Shown piece by piece: positions 19,213 through 27,912 of a stretch of DNA of 64,000 nucleotides. The notes below the pieces were generated by a model. That model was not told the origin of the DNA and did no database searches. It saw nothing but the letters and a program-made list of their open reading frames with translations. How positions within the stretch are numbered: position 1 is the stretch's first letter; each line of letters begins with the position of its first letter. The DNA comes from Dehalococcoidales bacterium (lineage in GTDB: Bacteria; Chloroflexota; Dehalococcoidia; Dehalococcoidales; UBA2162). The position numbers were made by a program, and so were the translations under genes. The stretch lies in assembly GCA_016932435.1 (NCBI GenBank), contig JAFGCW010000043.1, positions 1 to 64,000 on the forward strand, in the 5' to 3' direction.

Positions 19213-19255
19213 GGCGTGGAGAAAGGGCTTGTATTTACTGCCCTTTCTCCACGCC
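19213..19255. terminator. Perfect 16-bp stem-loop between convergent genes
   Basis: GGCGTGGAGAAAGGGC (19213-19228) and its exact complement (19240-19255) enclose an 11-base loop. A further small palindrome ATACC-TATAT-GGTAT follows at 19256-19270 and a T-run CTTTTTT at about 19279-19285. It most likely ends mazG transcription from the left and may also stop the AOR transcript from the right. The 19133-19323 space holds no gene. Confidence 0.6.
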
Positions 19256-19323
19256 ATACCTATATGGTATATCGAGAGTCTTTTTTAATACCTCTTTATG
19301 CTATTACCAGTTTATTCCGACCC

Positions 19324-21291
19324 CTATGAAATGCCGAGTTCCGCGAGTTTTTCTGGTGTGGGCACCCCTTCGGAATCCCATCCCATGTAATAATAGAAAT
19401 AACCCCTTGCTTTTTTCATCTGCTCCCTATCGACATGTTTATTTGACAGAGCGCCATCTGTTTTGGGCTGGTACCATCGTTCCGGCCATTCATCATCTGC
19501 GGCAGTAAAACCATGCTTATTATTGAATAACCTCATCAGCGTCACCACTCGCTCACCGATTTTTAACAATTCCAGCGGGCTTGTTTTCCAGCCGCACACC
19601 GCGTTGAGTAATTCCACCTGTCTTTCCCAATTTGATGGAACATAAGAACACTGCACCATGCAATCACCTATGCGACCCATACAGTAAGTAAGTTTATATA
19701 CGCTTATCCTCAACGGGCTCAGATCATCCGGCACTGGAGCCAGGATTCCAAAGGGATGAAGCGCTTCTAGACCCATTGGTGAAGTCCCGCCTCCAAAACT
19801 GCCGCCGTGATCAGCACCGTGCGAATTAATCATATATCCGAACCCGAGCCCGGTCTGTAACCTTGGTTCGTGCATGCCCGGTTCAAGCCCCTTGGTATGC
19901 ATGGCGAACTCCTCACTCCCCTTACCTATTTTCTTTGCCATACGGGCAGTGCCTTCGGCCATCAAATCACCGATACCTTCCCGTTTTACTATCATTTCAA
20001 GAGCTTTTATCATGGCATCCGCATTGCCGAACTTTAATTCCAGTCCACCGGTATCCTCACTGGTAATCAAACCTTTTTCATAGCATTCCATGGCAAAGGC
20101 GACGGTACTGCCAGCGGAAATGGTATCAAGCGAGTTGGCATTGCATATCTCATTGCCTTTACAGATAGCTCTTACGTCATTAACACCACAGTCAGAACCC
20201 AGTGAAGCCATCGTTTCATATTCCGGTCCCCCGTACGCAGGATCGTGATTATACGGTTCTTCGAATTTTACCACTTTCTTGCAGCGTACATGGCAGGCAT
20301 AACATCCTTCCATTCCGGTCAGAATACCCTGTTCTTTCATCACGCCGGCATGTATATCATTGACACCGGGGAATAGACCATCACGGAAATTACGTACCGG
20401 TAGATTACCCGAGCCTTCCATACCCACAATACCAGGTCCACCGGTACCGGTCTGGGACATCGGGCTTGGCATGCTCATTGCCTTCCTGATTTCGCTTAGT
20501 TTTTCCTCATTTTCTATTTCAGGCAGAGTATGACCTCTGGCGGCAATTGCCTTGAGATTCTTCGAACCCATTACCGCTCCTAACCCACCTCTCCCTGCTG
20601 CATCGATATTTCCGGTCATAATACAGGCATAACGCACCATATTTTCTCCACCGGGGCCGATCATGACCAGTTGTACTCTGTCGTCACCAAGTTCTTTCCT
20701 GATGATTTCCTCAGTTTCCTTGGTCGGTTTTCCCCAGACATTTGAAGCGTCCTTAATAGAGACTTCCCCGTCCTGGATAAACAGGTAGACCGGCTTATCC
20801 GATTTACCTTCGATGATAATTACATCAAAACCGGCGCGTTTTAGCTCTGCCATCCACCATCCGCCGGACTCTGATTTGGCAATAGCGCCCATCAGGGGTG
20901 ATTTTGCGCCAACGCAGTATCTTGCCGCTCCAGGAAGAGGTATTCCACTGACAGGTCCCAATGCAAACACCAGTTTGTTATCCGGACCTAATGGGTCTGC
21001 TTCAGCCGGAATTTCTTTCCACAGGTAATAGGATACGAAACCGGCACCACCTAAATATTTTCGACAGAATTCGTAGCTCAGCTTTTCTGTGGTTATTTTG
21101 TTATCGGTTAGATTTACTCTTAGTAACGTAGCATTATAACCGCCTGCTACCTCAGGGAATGGTTCCGGTCGCGGTGGACCTCCCGGCCCACCAGGCCCAC
21201 CTGGACTACCCGGACCTCTGCCCGGACCACCCGGACCTCCTGGACCGCCAGCGGGACCTCTAGATTCCGGTTCACGTCTTGCCTCAGCCAT
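19324..21291 (-). CDS. Aldehyde ferredoxin oxidoreductase with collagen-like N-terminal arm
   Basis: 655 residues. A Gly-Pro-rich arm (about 13-42, GPGGPGGPG repeats) precedes the AOR N-terminal domain, which begins near NATLLRVNLTDNKI and contains KYLGGAGFVSYYLW and ARYCVGAKSPLMGAIAKSESGG. Tungstopterin and 4Fe-4S binding are indicated by CYACHVRC (C-x2-C-x3-C) and by the fourth Cys in the MGRIGDCMVQC region; HTKGLEPGMHEPRL and LDTISAGSTVAFAMEC are family motifs. It oxidises aldehydes to acids with ferredoxin in anaerobes; the exact aldehyde is unknown. GAGGAGGT precedes the ATG. It lies 170 bases behind a URO-D-like gene and may share its transcript. The Gly-Pro arm is not part of the family. 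Confidence 0.92.
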   Translation of the reverse strand: MAEARREPESRGPAGGPGGPGGPGRGPGSPGGPGGPGGPPRPEPFPEVAGGYNATLLRVNLTDNKITTEKLSYEFCRKYLGGAGFVSYYLWKEIPAEADPLGPDNKLVFALGPVSGIPLPGAARYCVGAKSPLMGAIAKSESGGWWMAELKRAGFDVIIIEGKSDKPVYLFIQDGEVSIKDASNVWGKPTKETEEIIRKELGDDRVQLVMIGPGGENMVRYACIMTGNIDAAGRGGLGAVMGSKNLKAIAARGHTLPEIENEEKLSEIRKAMSMPSPMSQTGTGGPGIVGMEGSGNLPVRNFRDGLFPGVNDIHAGVMKEQGILTGMEGCYACHVRCKKVVKFEEPYNHDPAYGGPEYETMASLGSDCGVNDVRAICKGNEICNANSLDTISAGSTVAFAMECYEKGLITSEDTGGLELKFGNADAMIKALEMIVKREGIGDLMAEGTARMAKKIGKGSEEFAMHTKGLEPGMHEPRLQTGLGFGYMINSHGADHGGSFGGGTSPMGLEALHPFGILAPVPDDLSPLRISVYKLTYCMGRIGDCMVQCSYVPSNWERQVELLNAVCGWKTSPLELLKIGERVVTLMRLFNNKHGFTAADDEWPERWYQPKTDGALSNKHVDREQMKKARGYFYYYMGWDSEGVPTPEKLAELGIS

Positions 21292-21336
21292 AATATTGAC
21301 CTCCTCTATTTATTTATATCTGTGACAATCATAAAA

Positions 21337-21423
21337 TTAATTTTTATATTTCAATACTTCGCCTGGTATTTTTTCTATGACTTCAGGATATCCTTCCGCC
21401 GCAACGGTCACTCCGGGCAGCAT
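21337..21423 (-). CDS. Possible 28-residue peptide or gene relic
   Basis: Between the URO-D-like gene and the AOR gene a minus-strand frame encodes a peptide opening MLPGVTVAAEGYPEVIEKI. No convincing Shine-Dalgarno is present and the frame is open further upstream, so this could equally be a decayed gene end. It is recorded because the composition looks protein-like in otherwise AT-rich spacer. Confidence 0.22.
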   Translation of the reverse strand: MLPGVTVAAEGYPEVIEKIPGEVLKYKN

Positions 21424-21461
21424 CAGATAGACAGTCTTTTCTCGATATATTAAAGAAGTTC

Positions 21462-22793
21462 CTAGTATCGACCGTATTTCTCGACCGAATCTATCATCGC
21501 TTTAACGTTTTGTGGTTTCATTTCCCCGTAGCCAGTTGTTGAAGAAGTCAGGATAAAGCCACCGTTCTTCCCGCAGACCTGTATCAGCTTTTTACAGTAT
21601 TCTTCTACCTCTGAGGGAGAGCCGGCACAGAGTAATGAAACAGGCACATTACCTGCCAGGCAGGCACGGTCGCCAAGGATTTCCTTGGCTCGAAACATAT
21701 CTGTGTCTTGAATACGGAGATAGAAAGTTCCCTTGGGAAATTCGGTAAGGTACTCCAGCTGGTTGTCCCGCCTTCCCTCCATGAGCATGGCGACGACATC
21801 GTATCCTAGGTCGAATGTCATTTGAATCGCCCGCTTCCAGTTCGGCCAGACAAATTCCTCAAACTGCTTTATTGATAAAATGTCGTCGGAAACCCTGTGA
21901 GCTTCCGCGGATCCACCTATTGCCGGCTTATCATCCTGGTGGACCGCCGGCTTCGCCCGTGAGATCCGAAATTCCAGGAACTTCTCGAGAGCTGCTTTCA
22001 ACTTGTCCGGCTGGCGGAACATGTCTATAACGACGCCCCTGAAACCCCTGAAGCTATTGGAAAAGCCAGAGAAAGGCGGCTGGACTCCTCCCTGTCTCCG
22101 CCAGAAAGGATCCTGGGGGAAACCGAGTGATGCCATCTCCTGGTTAAAATCGCCAACCGCCTCGTTCCATTTCTTCTGTTCTTCACCGGCTCTTTTCATT
22201 GCCCTGGCAAACTGCTCGAATTCCGGTGAATCAAAGATTGTGACAATAAATTCCACAAATGTACCCAGTTCCATAATCGGTGGGAGATCAGCCAGCGGCT
22301 TCATCGAGTTATACACTCGCGGCAGCAAGTAGCGGATTATATAATCGGACGGGTCGAAGAGAAAAAGGTCATACTCATCCTCTTTCATGAACTCCTGCTC
22401 GTTTATCTGGTGGGGAACATTTGGTGGTAGTTTGCCCCCGGGATGCCAGTTGAAATTCGAATCAAGAATATCAAGGGCTGTACCAGCACCGGCCGTGATG
22501 GTACCATATGCGTCAGGCCCAAAATCAATAAGCATTCTCTTGAAAGCGCTCTTCAAGGCTGGAGCGTCATAGTACACGCTGGAGAAAGGTATGCCGGCGT
22601 ATGCGCATGCCGGGTAGGTCCCGCCAAAGAGAACAGGTACTCTGTCCGGTACCTTGAGCGTAATGGCATCATACAGTCTCTTTTCCCTCTCCTGGTAAAG
22701 CTCCTCCACCGATTTGCCGTGTTTCTTCTCAATCTCTTCCCTTAATTTTTTATCATCGACCAATATTTCTTTTCTCGATTTTTCTGTTGACAT
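21462..22793 (-). CDS. URO-D / corrinoid methyltransferase-like protein (copy 1)
   Basis: 443 residues of the uroporphyrinogen decarboxylase superfamily, in the branch that includes the methylcobamide:CoM methyltransferases MtaA and CmuA rather than HemE. An N-terminal helical arm (REEIEKKHGKSVEELYQERE, 18-37) leads to AITLKVPDRVPVLFGGTYPA. The C-terminal region LAGNVPVSLLCAGSPSEVEEYCKKL and QNVKAMIDSVEKYG match the family, but the Zn-thiolate ligands of MtaA (H-x-C and a later Cys) are not evident: TSSTTGYG stands where the Cys loop is expected. So methyl transfer to a thiol is doubtful. A paralog lies at 27.9-29.2 kb across the kinase gene. AAAGGGGG precedes the ATG. Confidence 0.8.
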   Translation of the reverse strand: MSTEKSRKEILVDDKKLREEIEKKHGKSVEELYQEREKRLYDAITLKVPDRVPVLFGGTYPACAYAGIPFSSVYYDAPALKSAFKRMLIDFGPDAYGTITAGAGTALDILDSNFNWHPGGKLPPNVPHQINEQEFMKEDEYDLFLFDPSDYIIRYLLPRVYNSMKPLADLPPIMELGTFVEFIVTIFDSPEFEQFARAMKRAGEEQKKWNEAVGDFNQEMASLGFPQDPFWRRQGGVQPPFSGFSNSFRGFRGVVIDMFRQPDKLKAALEKFLEFRISRAKPAVHQDDKPAIGGSAEAHRVSDDILSIKQFEEFVWPNWKRAIQMTFDLGYDVVAMLMEGRRDNQLEYLTEFPKGTFYLRIQDTDMFRAKEILGDRACLAGNVPVSLLCAGSPSEVEEYCKKLIQVCGKNGGFILTSSTTGYGEMKPQNVKAMIDSVEKYGRY

Positions 22794-22883
22794 ATAAAAT
22801 CCCCCTTTGGTTGTTAAAATTTAACTATAACTAAATATCGAGTCCTAACGTCAGAATACCTTTTCGTCTTAAAGCCCTTTTTT

Positions 22884-22990
22884 CCCCTCGCCCTTGAAGG
22901 GAGAGGTTAGAGCCTGCCCCGTACTTGATAGGGGTTAAGGTGAATAATAAAATACCCCTCACTTTCATCTCTCCCGCAAGGGGAGAGAGA
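22884..22990. repeat. Intergenic inverted repeats of the CTCTCCC/GGGAGAG type
   Basis: CGCCCTTGAAGGGAG near 22889-22903 and CTCTCCC (22969-22975) with GGGAGAG (22981-22987) around GCAAG form two hairpins just beyond the stop of the large kinase gene. Similar runs occur widely as dispersed repeats. There is no T-run on the minus strand after them, so simple termination is not certain. No gene lies in 22794-23001. Confidence 0.55.
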
Positions 22991-23001
22991 TTTGTAGTGA
23001 T

Positions 23002-26000
23002 TTACGCCTTCAGTATATCCTTCCGCCTTAACGCCCTCTCCAGAGACGGCTGCATCTTCATCTCGCGGAATTCCTTGATGGCGAAGTCGAGATGTTCGAG
23101 GGCTTCCGCTTTTTCTTTCGGGAAATAGTCCAGCAGCAGTTCAGCGAAGTTCAGGTGAGTGAGGGCGAGTTCGGGTCGGAAATTCATCTCTGTGCATATC
23201 CTGAATGAGGTTTTGTAGTGTTCACGGGCGTCATCGGGTTTTCCGAGAAGGACTGCTGCATTTCCGAGTTGCCGCGGGATAGAGGTTGGGACATCCGTAC
23301 CATTTGTATATAATCCCGGTATATTCAACCGGTTATATAGTAGTTCAGTCACTTTTTTGTGACCGGCAAGGATACTCGCTTCGAAGAAGAAGGTATCCAT
23401 CCAGGTCATGATAGAATCTTCGTCAGTTCCAATACCGGGCCGGTTAATCACATCTCTTTCCAGTATTTCCGAGACTTTTTCGAACTCTCCCCAATGGGCT
23501 AACATTAAACTCTGTCTGGCTCCCGCCCACATTTCTTCGGGATTCCAAAAGTCCGGGTGCCACTCCTCCAGGTCCTCCGGTGAAATCCCCATATACAGGT
23601 ACGCCCTGAAACCACCGCTCCTGACAGGGATGATAGCTATGCCTAATATGTCATCTTCTTCTCCCATCATTCGCAGCCGGTCAGATATGGCGACAGCTTC
23701 TTCAAGGTGTCCGTCAAGTAGCGCCCGTACGGATTCTGTTTCAACTGATACAAATCGCGTATTTGTGTCCTCTGTGTAGCCGGCTATGCCGCATATTTCA
23801 TCCCAGACTTCTTCAGCCCGGTCTCGTTTCCCTGACATCAGGAACGCGGAAGCAGCAGCACGCAACGTACCTGTTAGAAAACTACGATTTTTGATGTCCG
23901 AATGATTCATAGCCATAAACTCTTCGGCTATTTGTAATCGTTTTTCAACATATCTTGGGACCTGTGTAACCGCCTGTGCCCTCTGGCAGGCATAAGTTAT
24001 GGCGTCAGGATCTTCAAGGTGACGGGCGAGGTCAAGAGCATCAAAGATGAGTTCTTCTCTTGCTATCAGGTTGTGCCATTCAGAAAAACTCGTTGCCTTG
24101 AAAAGGTCGGCGTATACACGGCCAATCGTACCCGGCAATGCATACCTGTCGGCTCGTTCAACCCATTGGGTTAGACTCGGGCTGGTTACCGTTGTCATTC
24201 CGCTTTGAAAGAAAATAGCCCAATATGCATACAAACATACCCTGATTATCCGGTCGTTGTCACCGATACTTTCGGCCAGAGAGAATGCTTCCGGTGCAAC
24301 CGTGTCAATAATCCGGTTCACGTCCGGTACGTTAAGTAACGTTTCGCACAGATTGAACATCAACTCGAATCGCTTGACCTTGTTATCCGGATCAAGTATT
24401 TCCTGTACTTTTATGGTCTGATCGAGTAATCGTACAGCTTCACCATAGGCGTAAACATTCATAGCCCTTACGGCAGCCATTTCCCCATATTTCACTGCCT
24501 TTTCAAGATCAGCGGGATCGGTTGACTGGGAGAAATGTTCTGCGAGTTCGGCAGCATGCTCAGCCAGTCGTTTCTCGTACTGCTTTTCAAGAGCACGGGC
24601 TACCTGCTGGTGGAGGCGCAGGCGCTGGGGTGCGATCATCTCTTCATAAAGCGTCTGGCGGAAGAAGGCGTGGGTGAAGCGGTAATGTACCAAGCCTACC
24701 TGCTTTCTCTCTTCAAGTACAGCGGTCTGAATGGCTTCTTTCAGGGCATTGATGAATGTATCTTCGTCTATATCCGTGATGAGTCTCAGAGTATCCAGTG
24801 AGAATTCACGTCCGATGACGGCGGCTATCGAAAGAAGCTGGTTGCATTCTTTACTGAGGAGTGTCAAGCGTTTTCCGATGACGTCTCTTAATCCTTCGGG
24901 TATATTCATTTCAAGGGGTGTGTCTTTGGCAGGTTTCCATTTACCCTCTTCCTGTTGTATCAGGCCTTCCTCGGCGAGGTAGCGAATCACTTCCTGGACA
25001 AACAGGGGATTTCCTTCCGTCTGGCGGTGGACGACATCGGCCAGCCCATGGGGAATCTCTTCACGGGTGATGCCGGAAAGCATCCTCCTGACTTCATCGA
25101 CGTTCAGACCACGCAGGAGTACCCTTCCGAACGTCGAGATGCGTCTCAGTTCAGCAAGCGCCGCCGATAAGGGATGGTTCCTGTCTACCTCCACATCTCT
25201 GTATGTACCAACGAGAAGCAGTCGTGTACCGCTAAGGTTTCGTGATACATAGGAAAGCATCTCGAGAGTGCCCTTGTCGGCATCGTGGAGGTCTTCGAGG
25301 ATGACCAGCATCGGTTTGACGGCGGCGGCATTTCTCAGGAAGGAGGTGACTGCCTGAATCAGCCGGTAGCGGTCTTCCTCCGGATTCTGGGCTTCTCTCG
25401 GTTCTAGATGGAGTTTTTCCCGTATTTCAGAGACTATCCTTGCTACATCGGTAGCACCTGAACCGAGTTCTTTTTTCAGGTCTTCAGTGTCTCTATCAAG
25501 GACGTACGAACGTATAGCTTCGACGAAGGCAAGATAGGGGAGTGACAGGGAGCCTTCTTCATAACAATTACCGGTTAACGTCTTTCCACCTTTTAATGTA
25601 ACGAAGGTAGAGAGCTGGTCGCAAACAGCAGTCTTACCGATGCCCGGCTCTCCTACCACCATCATCAAAGCACCCCGACCCGAGGTCGCTCCGTCGAAGG
25701 CATTCTGAAGTTGTTTTAACTCATTCTCCCTGCCAACGAATATACGACGATACAAGGGATTTTCAGTTGGTGCTTGTGTTTCTACCGACTTTTCCCTGAT
25801 AGCACCCTTTTGAATGGACTCAAGAGCAGCCAGGACATCCTTTGCCGAACCGGGTCTCTTCTCAGGATCTTTCTCAAGGAGAAGCATTATCAGCGACTCG
25901 AAAGCAGGCGGCAGGTCAGCCCGGTGCCAGGTAGGAGATATCGGCTGGGTGTTGATATGCTGGCCGATAATAGACACGGAGTCGTCACCGACGAACGGCG

Positions 26001-26829
26001 GTCTTCCGGTCACCATCTCATAGAGCATGGCCCCGAGTGAATAGAGGTCTGCTTTCGGTGTTACCTCACCTCCCATTGCCTGTTCCGGCGGCATGTATGA
26101 GACGGTACCTACCATCATTCCTTCCATGGTAAGTCTTGAGACGTCAATCATCACCGCCAGACCGAAATCGCCTATCTTTGCAGAGCCGTCATCGGTTAAC
26201 CATACATTACCCGGTTTCAGGTCACGGTGGATAACACCTTTCGAGTGAGCGAATACCAGTCCCTGGCAGACTGCCCTGGCGATGGATATGGTCTGGTCGA
26301 GGGGGAGTTTATGATCGGGGGCTTTTTCGATAAGACCTTCGACATCGCCGCCGCCCATGAGGGGGATGACAATATATGGCTGGTCGTTTATTTCACCCAT
26401 GTCGAAGATAGAGACGATGTGGGGATTATCACCCAGTTTACCCATGGCCTGGGCTTCGCGGGTGACGCGTTTCCTTGCGTCCTGATCGAGGTTTTCAGTC
26501 TTGATGAGTGCGAAGGCGACGTCCCTGTCGAGTACCTTGTCGTGGACAAGGTAGACCTTCTTCTTACCGCCTTCACCGAGTTTCTTTTTCACCTTGTAGC
26601 GGTCGTTAACGAACGAGGTGGGTTCGGCGGTAGATGGTTGAGAGGTAGCAGGAGGTTCGTGTGATACGGGTTCGGTTAACTGGCAGCCGCATTCGTGGCA
26701 GAATTTTATCCCGATGGGATTCGGGTGGCCGCATTGAGGGCATACAAGTTCATCCTGCAACGATTTTCCACATTCGCCGCAGTACTTGACACCTTCCGGA
26801 TTATCAGCCTGACAGTGCGGACACTTCAT
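23002..26829 (-). CDS. Zinc-ribbon / Ser-Thr protein kinase / AAA ATPase / TPR regulator
   Basis: 1275 residues from the ATG at 26829, chosen for AAAGGAG six bases upstream; the frame is open earlier. Two zinc ribbons at the N-terminus (CPHC-x-CGECG and CPQCG-x-CHECG, 3-54). A PknB-like kinase follows (about 85-350): glycine loop LGEGGKKKVYL, Lys in ALIK, catalytic HRDLKPGN, DFGLA and MPPEQ. Next a STAND/AAA ATPase with GRENELKQL and Walker A GEPGIGKT (about 395-640), including ILEDLHDAD as Walker B, then about 550 residues of helical repeats. Such fusions are signal-transduction proteins, but their targets are unknown. It sits between two URO-D paralogs, and a relic of a second copy lies at 19085. 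Confidence 0.88.
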   Translation of the reverse strand: MKCPHCQADNPEGVKYCGECGKSLQDELVCPQCGHPNPIGIKFCHECGCQLTEPVSHEPPATSQPSTAEPTSFVNDRYKVKKKLGEGGKKKVYLVHDKVLDRDVAFALIKTENLDQDARKRVTREAQAMGKLGDNPHIVSIFDMGEINDQPYIVIPLMGGGDVEGLIEKAPDHKLPLDQTISIARAVCQGLVFAHSKGVIHRDLKPGNVWLTDDGSAKIGDFGLAVMIDVSRLTMEGMMVGTVSYMPPEQAMGGEVTPKADLYSLGAMLYEMVTGRPPFVGDDSVSIIGQHINTQPISPTWHRADLPPAFESLIMLLLEKDPEKRPGSAKDVLAALESIQKGAIREKSVETQAPTENPLYRRIFVGRENELKQLQNAFDGATSGRGALMMVVGEPGIGKTAVCDQLSTFVTLKGGKTLTGNCYEEGSLSLPYLAFVEAIRSYVLDRDTEDLKKELGSGATDVARIVSEIREKLHLEPREAQNPEEDRYRLIQAVTSFLRNAAAVKPMLVILEDLHDADKGTLEMLSYVSRNLSGTRLLLVGTYRDVEVDRNHPLSAALAELRRISTFGRVLLRGLNVDEVRRMLSGITREEIPHGLADVVHRQTEGNPLFVQEVIRYLAEEGLIQQEEGKWKPAKDTPLEMNIPEGLRDVIGKRLTLLSKECNQLLSIAAVIGREFSLDTLRLITDIDEDTFINALKEAIQTAVLEERKQVGLVHYRFTHAFFRQTLYEEMIAPQRLRLHQQVARALEKQYEKRLAEHAAELAEHFSQSTDPADLEKAVKYGEMAAVRAMNVYAYGEAVRLLDQTIKVQEILDPDNKVKRFELMFNLCETLLNVPDVNRIIDTVAPEAFSLAESIGDNDRIIRVCLYAYWAIFFQSGMTTVTSPSLTQWVERADRYALPGTIGRVYADLFKATSFSEWHNLIAREELIFDALDLARHLEDPDAITYACQRAQAVTQVPRYVEKRLQIAEEFMAMNHSDIKNRSFLTGTLRAAASAFLMSGKRDRAEEVWDEICGIAGYTEDTNTRFVSVETESVRALLDGHLEEAVAISDRLRMMGEEDDILGIAIIPVRSGGFRAYLYMGISPEDLEEWHPDFWNPEEMWAGARQSLMLAHWGEFEKVSEILERDVINRPGIGTDEDSIMTWMDTFFFEASILAGHKKVTELLYNRLNIPGLYTNGTDVPTSIPRQLGNAAVLLGKPDDAREHYKTSFRICTEMNFRPELALTHLNFAELLLDYFPKEKAEALEHLDFAIKEFREMKMQPSLERALRRKDILKA

Positions 26830-26860
26830 ATTAAACTCCTTTAAAAAACACGTGTGTATC

Positions 26861-26889
26861 AGTGTACGAGGATTACATAACGATGTCAA
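26861..26889 (-). promoter_or_regulatory. Promoter of the kinase/ATPase gene
   Basis: Minus strand: perfect TTGACA (26889-26884), 17 bp, TACACT (26866-26861). The leader to the ATG at 26829 is about 25 bases and includes the AAAGGAG site. Confidence 0.65.
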
Positions 26890-26964
26890 GATGATAACGG
26901 TATAACAGGTTTTACCTCTGTTGCAGAGATTCAGTTCCAGCAAATCGGAAATCTCTATGTAAAC

Positions 26965-27181
26965 TTGACAAGTATACCGTTACTATTAGATAATAATTAA
27001 CTTTCGTTCATTTAACGAGAAAGCCAGAGTTTAACGAAAGGTATAAAACCGGGTAAATGTATTTTCGTTACAAGGTGTGATTCATCATGTTGAGGTTGAA
27101 ATTTAGTATATAAAGATAATACTCGCATTAAAAATTAGAACTGGCAGTTAGTAATACAGGATGTTAATAAACGTTCGTTTA
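26965..27181 (+). promoter_or_regulatory. Promoter followed by repeated TTTCGTT motifs
   Basis: TTGACA (26965-26970), 18 bp, GATAAT (26989-26994) points right. Downstream, the motif TTTCGTT or its complement AACGAAA and close variants occur at 27002-27008, 27012-27018, 27030-27040, 27062-27070 and 27172-27181. This AT-rich stretch of about 300 bases holds no gene until the small frame at 27297 and looks like a long regulated leader or an array of protein-binding sites. Confidence 0.4.
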
Positions 27182-27296
27182 CAGATAATCCACTCATCTA
27201 TCTTCTAATAACTGGTTGATGTAAGTTAATCAACGATGGAGAGTTACTAAAAATTATTGGCTGATAAAAGAAATGTTTATGAGGTGATGGTGTGTA

Positions 27297-27476
27297 ATGG
27301 TAATAAATAGAGTCTCAGATAAAACCAAAATTCTTTATGCTTTTGCAATAGCCTGGGCAATTATCGGCGTGGTTATTGTGGCACTACTCAATTTATCACC
27401 ATGGATTCTTGGTATACCTTTACTTATATTACTCATACCTACATTTGTCTTTACTGTTTCTGATATCTTTTATTAA
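27297..27476 (+). CDS. Small two-helix membrane protein of 59 residues
   Basis: Unrecognised. ATG at 27297, ten bases after GAGGTG; ends at TAA 27474-27476. The product has a short charged start (MVINRVSDKTK) and two hydrophobic segments: LYAFAIAWAIIGVVIVALL (about 13-31) and WILGIPLLILLIPTFVFTV (36-54). It is a candidate small integral membrane protein transcribed from the promoter at 26965. It is the only plus-strand gene in this region, placed between the kinase gene and the second URO-D operon. Codon choice looks normal for the window. No function can be proposed. Confidence 0.5.
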   Translation: MVINRVSDKTKILYAFAIAWAIIGVVIVALLNLSPWILGIPLLILLIPTFVFTVSDIFY

Positions 27477-27509
27477 TTATTAATAGAGCCTATAACAAAA
27501 TTAACCGGT

Positions 27510-27547
27510 AAAAAATAAGAGGTCGCGAAGATTCTTCGCGACCTCTT
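27510..27547 (-). terminator. Rho-independent terminator of the second URO-D operon
   Basis: AAGAGGTCGCGAAGA (27517-27531) and its exact complement (27533-27547) form a long GC-rich stem. On the minus strand it is followed by TTATTTTTT, a good U-tail. It closes the operon that ends with the 66-residue membrane protein. It lies 34 bases beyond the stop of the plus-strand small gene and could serve it as well, though without a U-tail. Confidence 0.8.
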
Positions 27548-27686
27548 CAGGTCAGACTGTCCTGACGGCTACCTGTACGTCCGATGCAGCCGCCAAATTT
27601 ATTCACTTTGGAAATTGCCGTGATACGGAACGCTGTTTTTCAGAGGTTATCAAGGTTGTCGTCCCGGTTCCCTTCTACAGATAATA

Positions 27687-27887
27687 TTACTCATCACGCT
27701 TATTGATCTGCATTATGACCATGGCTATCATCATGACAAGAAAACCGCCGCCGAGGCCAACGAACATGCCGCCGGGGATGTTATCGACGAAGAATCCGAC
27801 ACCCATACCGAGAAGGAGACCACCGGGTATGGCTATTCCCGCTATACCCCACTGCTTGTTCTTTTCCCATGAATTGTTGTCAGGCAT
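27687..27887 (-). CDS. Small glycine-rich membrane protein of 66 residues
   Basis: Unrecognised. It has a short charged head (MPDNNSWEKNKQ), two hydrophobic glycine-rich segments (WGIAGIAIPGGLLLGMGVGF and GMFVGLGGGFLVMMIAMVI) and a charged tail (INKRDE), giving a predicted hairpin in the membrane. AGGAGGG lies before the ATG. It follows the second URO-D-like gene by 25 bases and is followed by the terminator, so it belongs to that operon. The layout recalls AtpZ-like or other small two-helix accessory proteins, but there is no ATP synthase gene nearby to support that. Confidence 0.65.
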   Translation of the reverse strand: MPDNNSWEKNKQWGIAGIAIPGGLLLGMGVGFFVDNIPGGMFVGLGGGFLVMMIAMVIMQINKRDE

Positions 27888-27912
27888 ACTATCCCTCCTT
27901 ACACTACCGGTA

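Noticed and set aside
23002..26943. Longer start for the giant kinase gene at 26943
   Set aside because: The extra 38 residues are unlike protein-coding sequence of the family, cover the TTGACA promoter and lack a ribosome-binding site; AAAGGAG supports 26829.
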